Of a stretch of 5,774 bases of DNA, positions 5,660 through 5,774 are shown one piece after another (positions within the stretch are counted from its first letter, which is position 1; the number at the start of each line of letters is the position of its first letter). The stretch is from Candidatus Omnitrophota bacterium. GTDB taxonomy: Bacteria; Omnitrophota; Gorgyraeia; JAFGHF01. Both the position numbers and the translations under genes were made by a program. The notes beneath the pieces are model-generated. The model did no database searches. It had not been told where the DNA came from and saw nothing but the letters and a program-made list of their open reading frames with translations. The stretch is taken from NCBI GenBank assembly GCA_018899075.1, contig JAHIIS010000062.1, forward strand, positions 1 to 5,774. The letters are read 5' to 3'.

Positions 5660-5688
5660 AGTATATCATAATATTCATATTTTGTCAA
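5660..5688 (-). promoter_or_regulatory. Sigma70-type promoter for the toxin-antitoxin operon
   Basis: On the minus strand a perfect TTGACA (5688-5683), a 17-base spacer and TATACT (5665-5660) form a near-consensus promoter. The -10 is preceded by TGA, giving an extended -10 (TGATATACT). Transcription should start near 5653 and leave a leader of about 100 bases before the antitoxin ATG. A strong promoter with autorepression is usual for toxin-antitoxin operons. Confidence 0.82.
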
Positions 5689-5699
5689 GATATGATTTA

Positions 5700-5726
5700 A
5701 AAATTTCTGCCGAAAATTTCTGCCGA
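5700..5726. repeat. Two tandem copies of a 13-base direct repeat between divergent promoters
   Basis: The unit AAAATTTCTGCCG occurs at 5700-5712 and again at 5713-5725, head to tail and without mismatch, the match running one base further. It lies 11 bases upstream of the -35 of the minus-strand promoter and 9 bases upstream of the -35 of the plus-strand promoter. This position suits a shared regulator-binding site; what binds is not known. Confidence 0.75.
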
Positions 5727-5734
5727 TATTTTAC

Positions 5735-5763
5735 TTGGGATTTATTGTTTTAGAGGGTATAAT
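5735..5763 (+). promoter_or_regulatory. Sigma70-type promoter directed out of the right edge
   Basis: TTGGGA (5735-5740), a 17-base spacer and a perfect TATAAT (5758-5763) form a promoter reading rightward. Transcription would start near 5770, and the gene it serves lies beyond the window. It is divergent from the toxin-antitoxin promoter. Confidence 0.6.
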
Positions 5764-5774
5764 GTTAGCAACTA

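Noticed and set aside
5700..5726. CRISPR or replication-origin iterons
   Set aside because: Only two 13-base units with no spacer; too few and too short for either.

Overview
The window reads as a bacterial, fairly AT-rich, densely packed chromosomal segment. Two proteins carry lipoprotein signal peptides, and there is a LysM/amidase peptidoglycan enzyme, so the host has a wall and an exported lipoprotein system. The protein style (tandem UspA next to ACR3, an AbrB-RelE type toxin-antitoxin pair, a short LysM-amidase lipoprotein) would suit an uncultured lineage such as Omnitrophota or a deep-branching anaerobe. That placement is a guess from family resemblance, not something the sequence proves.

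Positions 1-4083, all plus strand, are an arsenic-resistance type operon whose start lies upstream of the window. In order it holds the C-terminal part of a COG0701 permease, a small CxxC thioredoxin-like protein, an ArsF-family CxxC lipoprotein, an ArsG-family membrane protein of the CcdA/DsbD fold, an ACR3 arsenite exporter and a two-domain universal stress protein. Gaps are 39 bases or less, one junction is an ATGA overlap, and no terminator separates the genes. ACR3 would expel arsenite. The thioredoxin/ArsF/ArsG trio has the parts for a thiol relay from cytoplasm to the outer face of the membrane, or for handling aromatic arsenicals as the family names suggest. No arsR or arsC is visible; either could lie upstream.

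Positions 4104-4966 continue on the same strand 20 bases after the stress protein. A 39-residue small ORF is joined by an ATGA overlap to a LysM plus Amidase_2 lipoprotein. These two may be the tail of the same transcript or a separate housekeeping unit.

Positions 5028-5554, minus strand, hold a type II toxin-antitoxin module that converges on the amidase gene: an AbrB/MazE-fold antitoxin followed by a RelE/ParE-fold toxin, overlapping by one base (TAATG). Upstream is a very good sigma70-type promoter (TTGACA, 17 bases, TATACT with an extended TG), a leader of about 100 bases containing an inverted repeat, and a perfect Shine-Dalgarno. A second promoter (TTGGGA, 17 bases, TATAAT) points out of the right edge, and two tandem 13-base repeats sit between the two divergent promoters.
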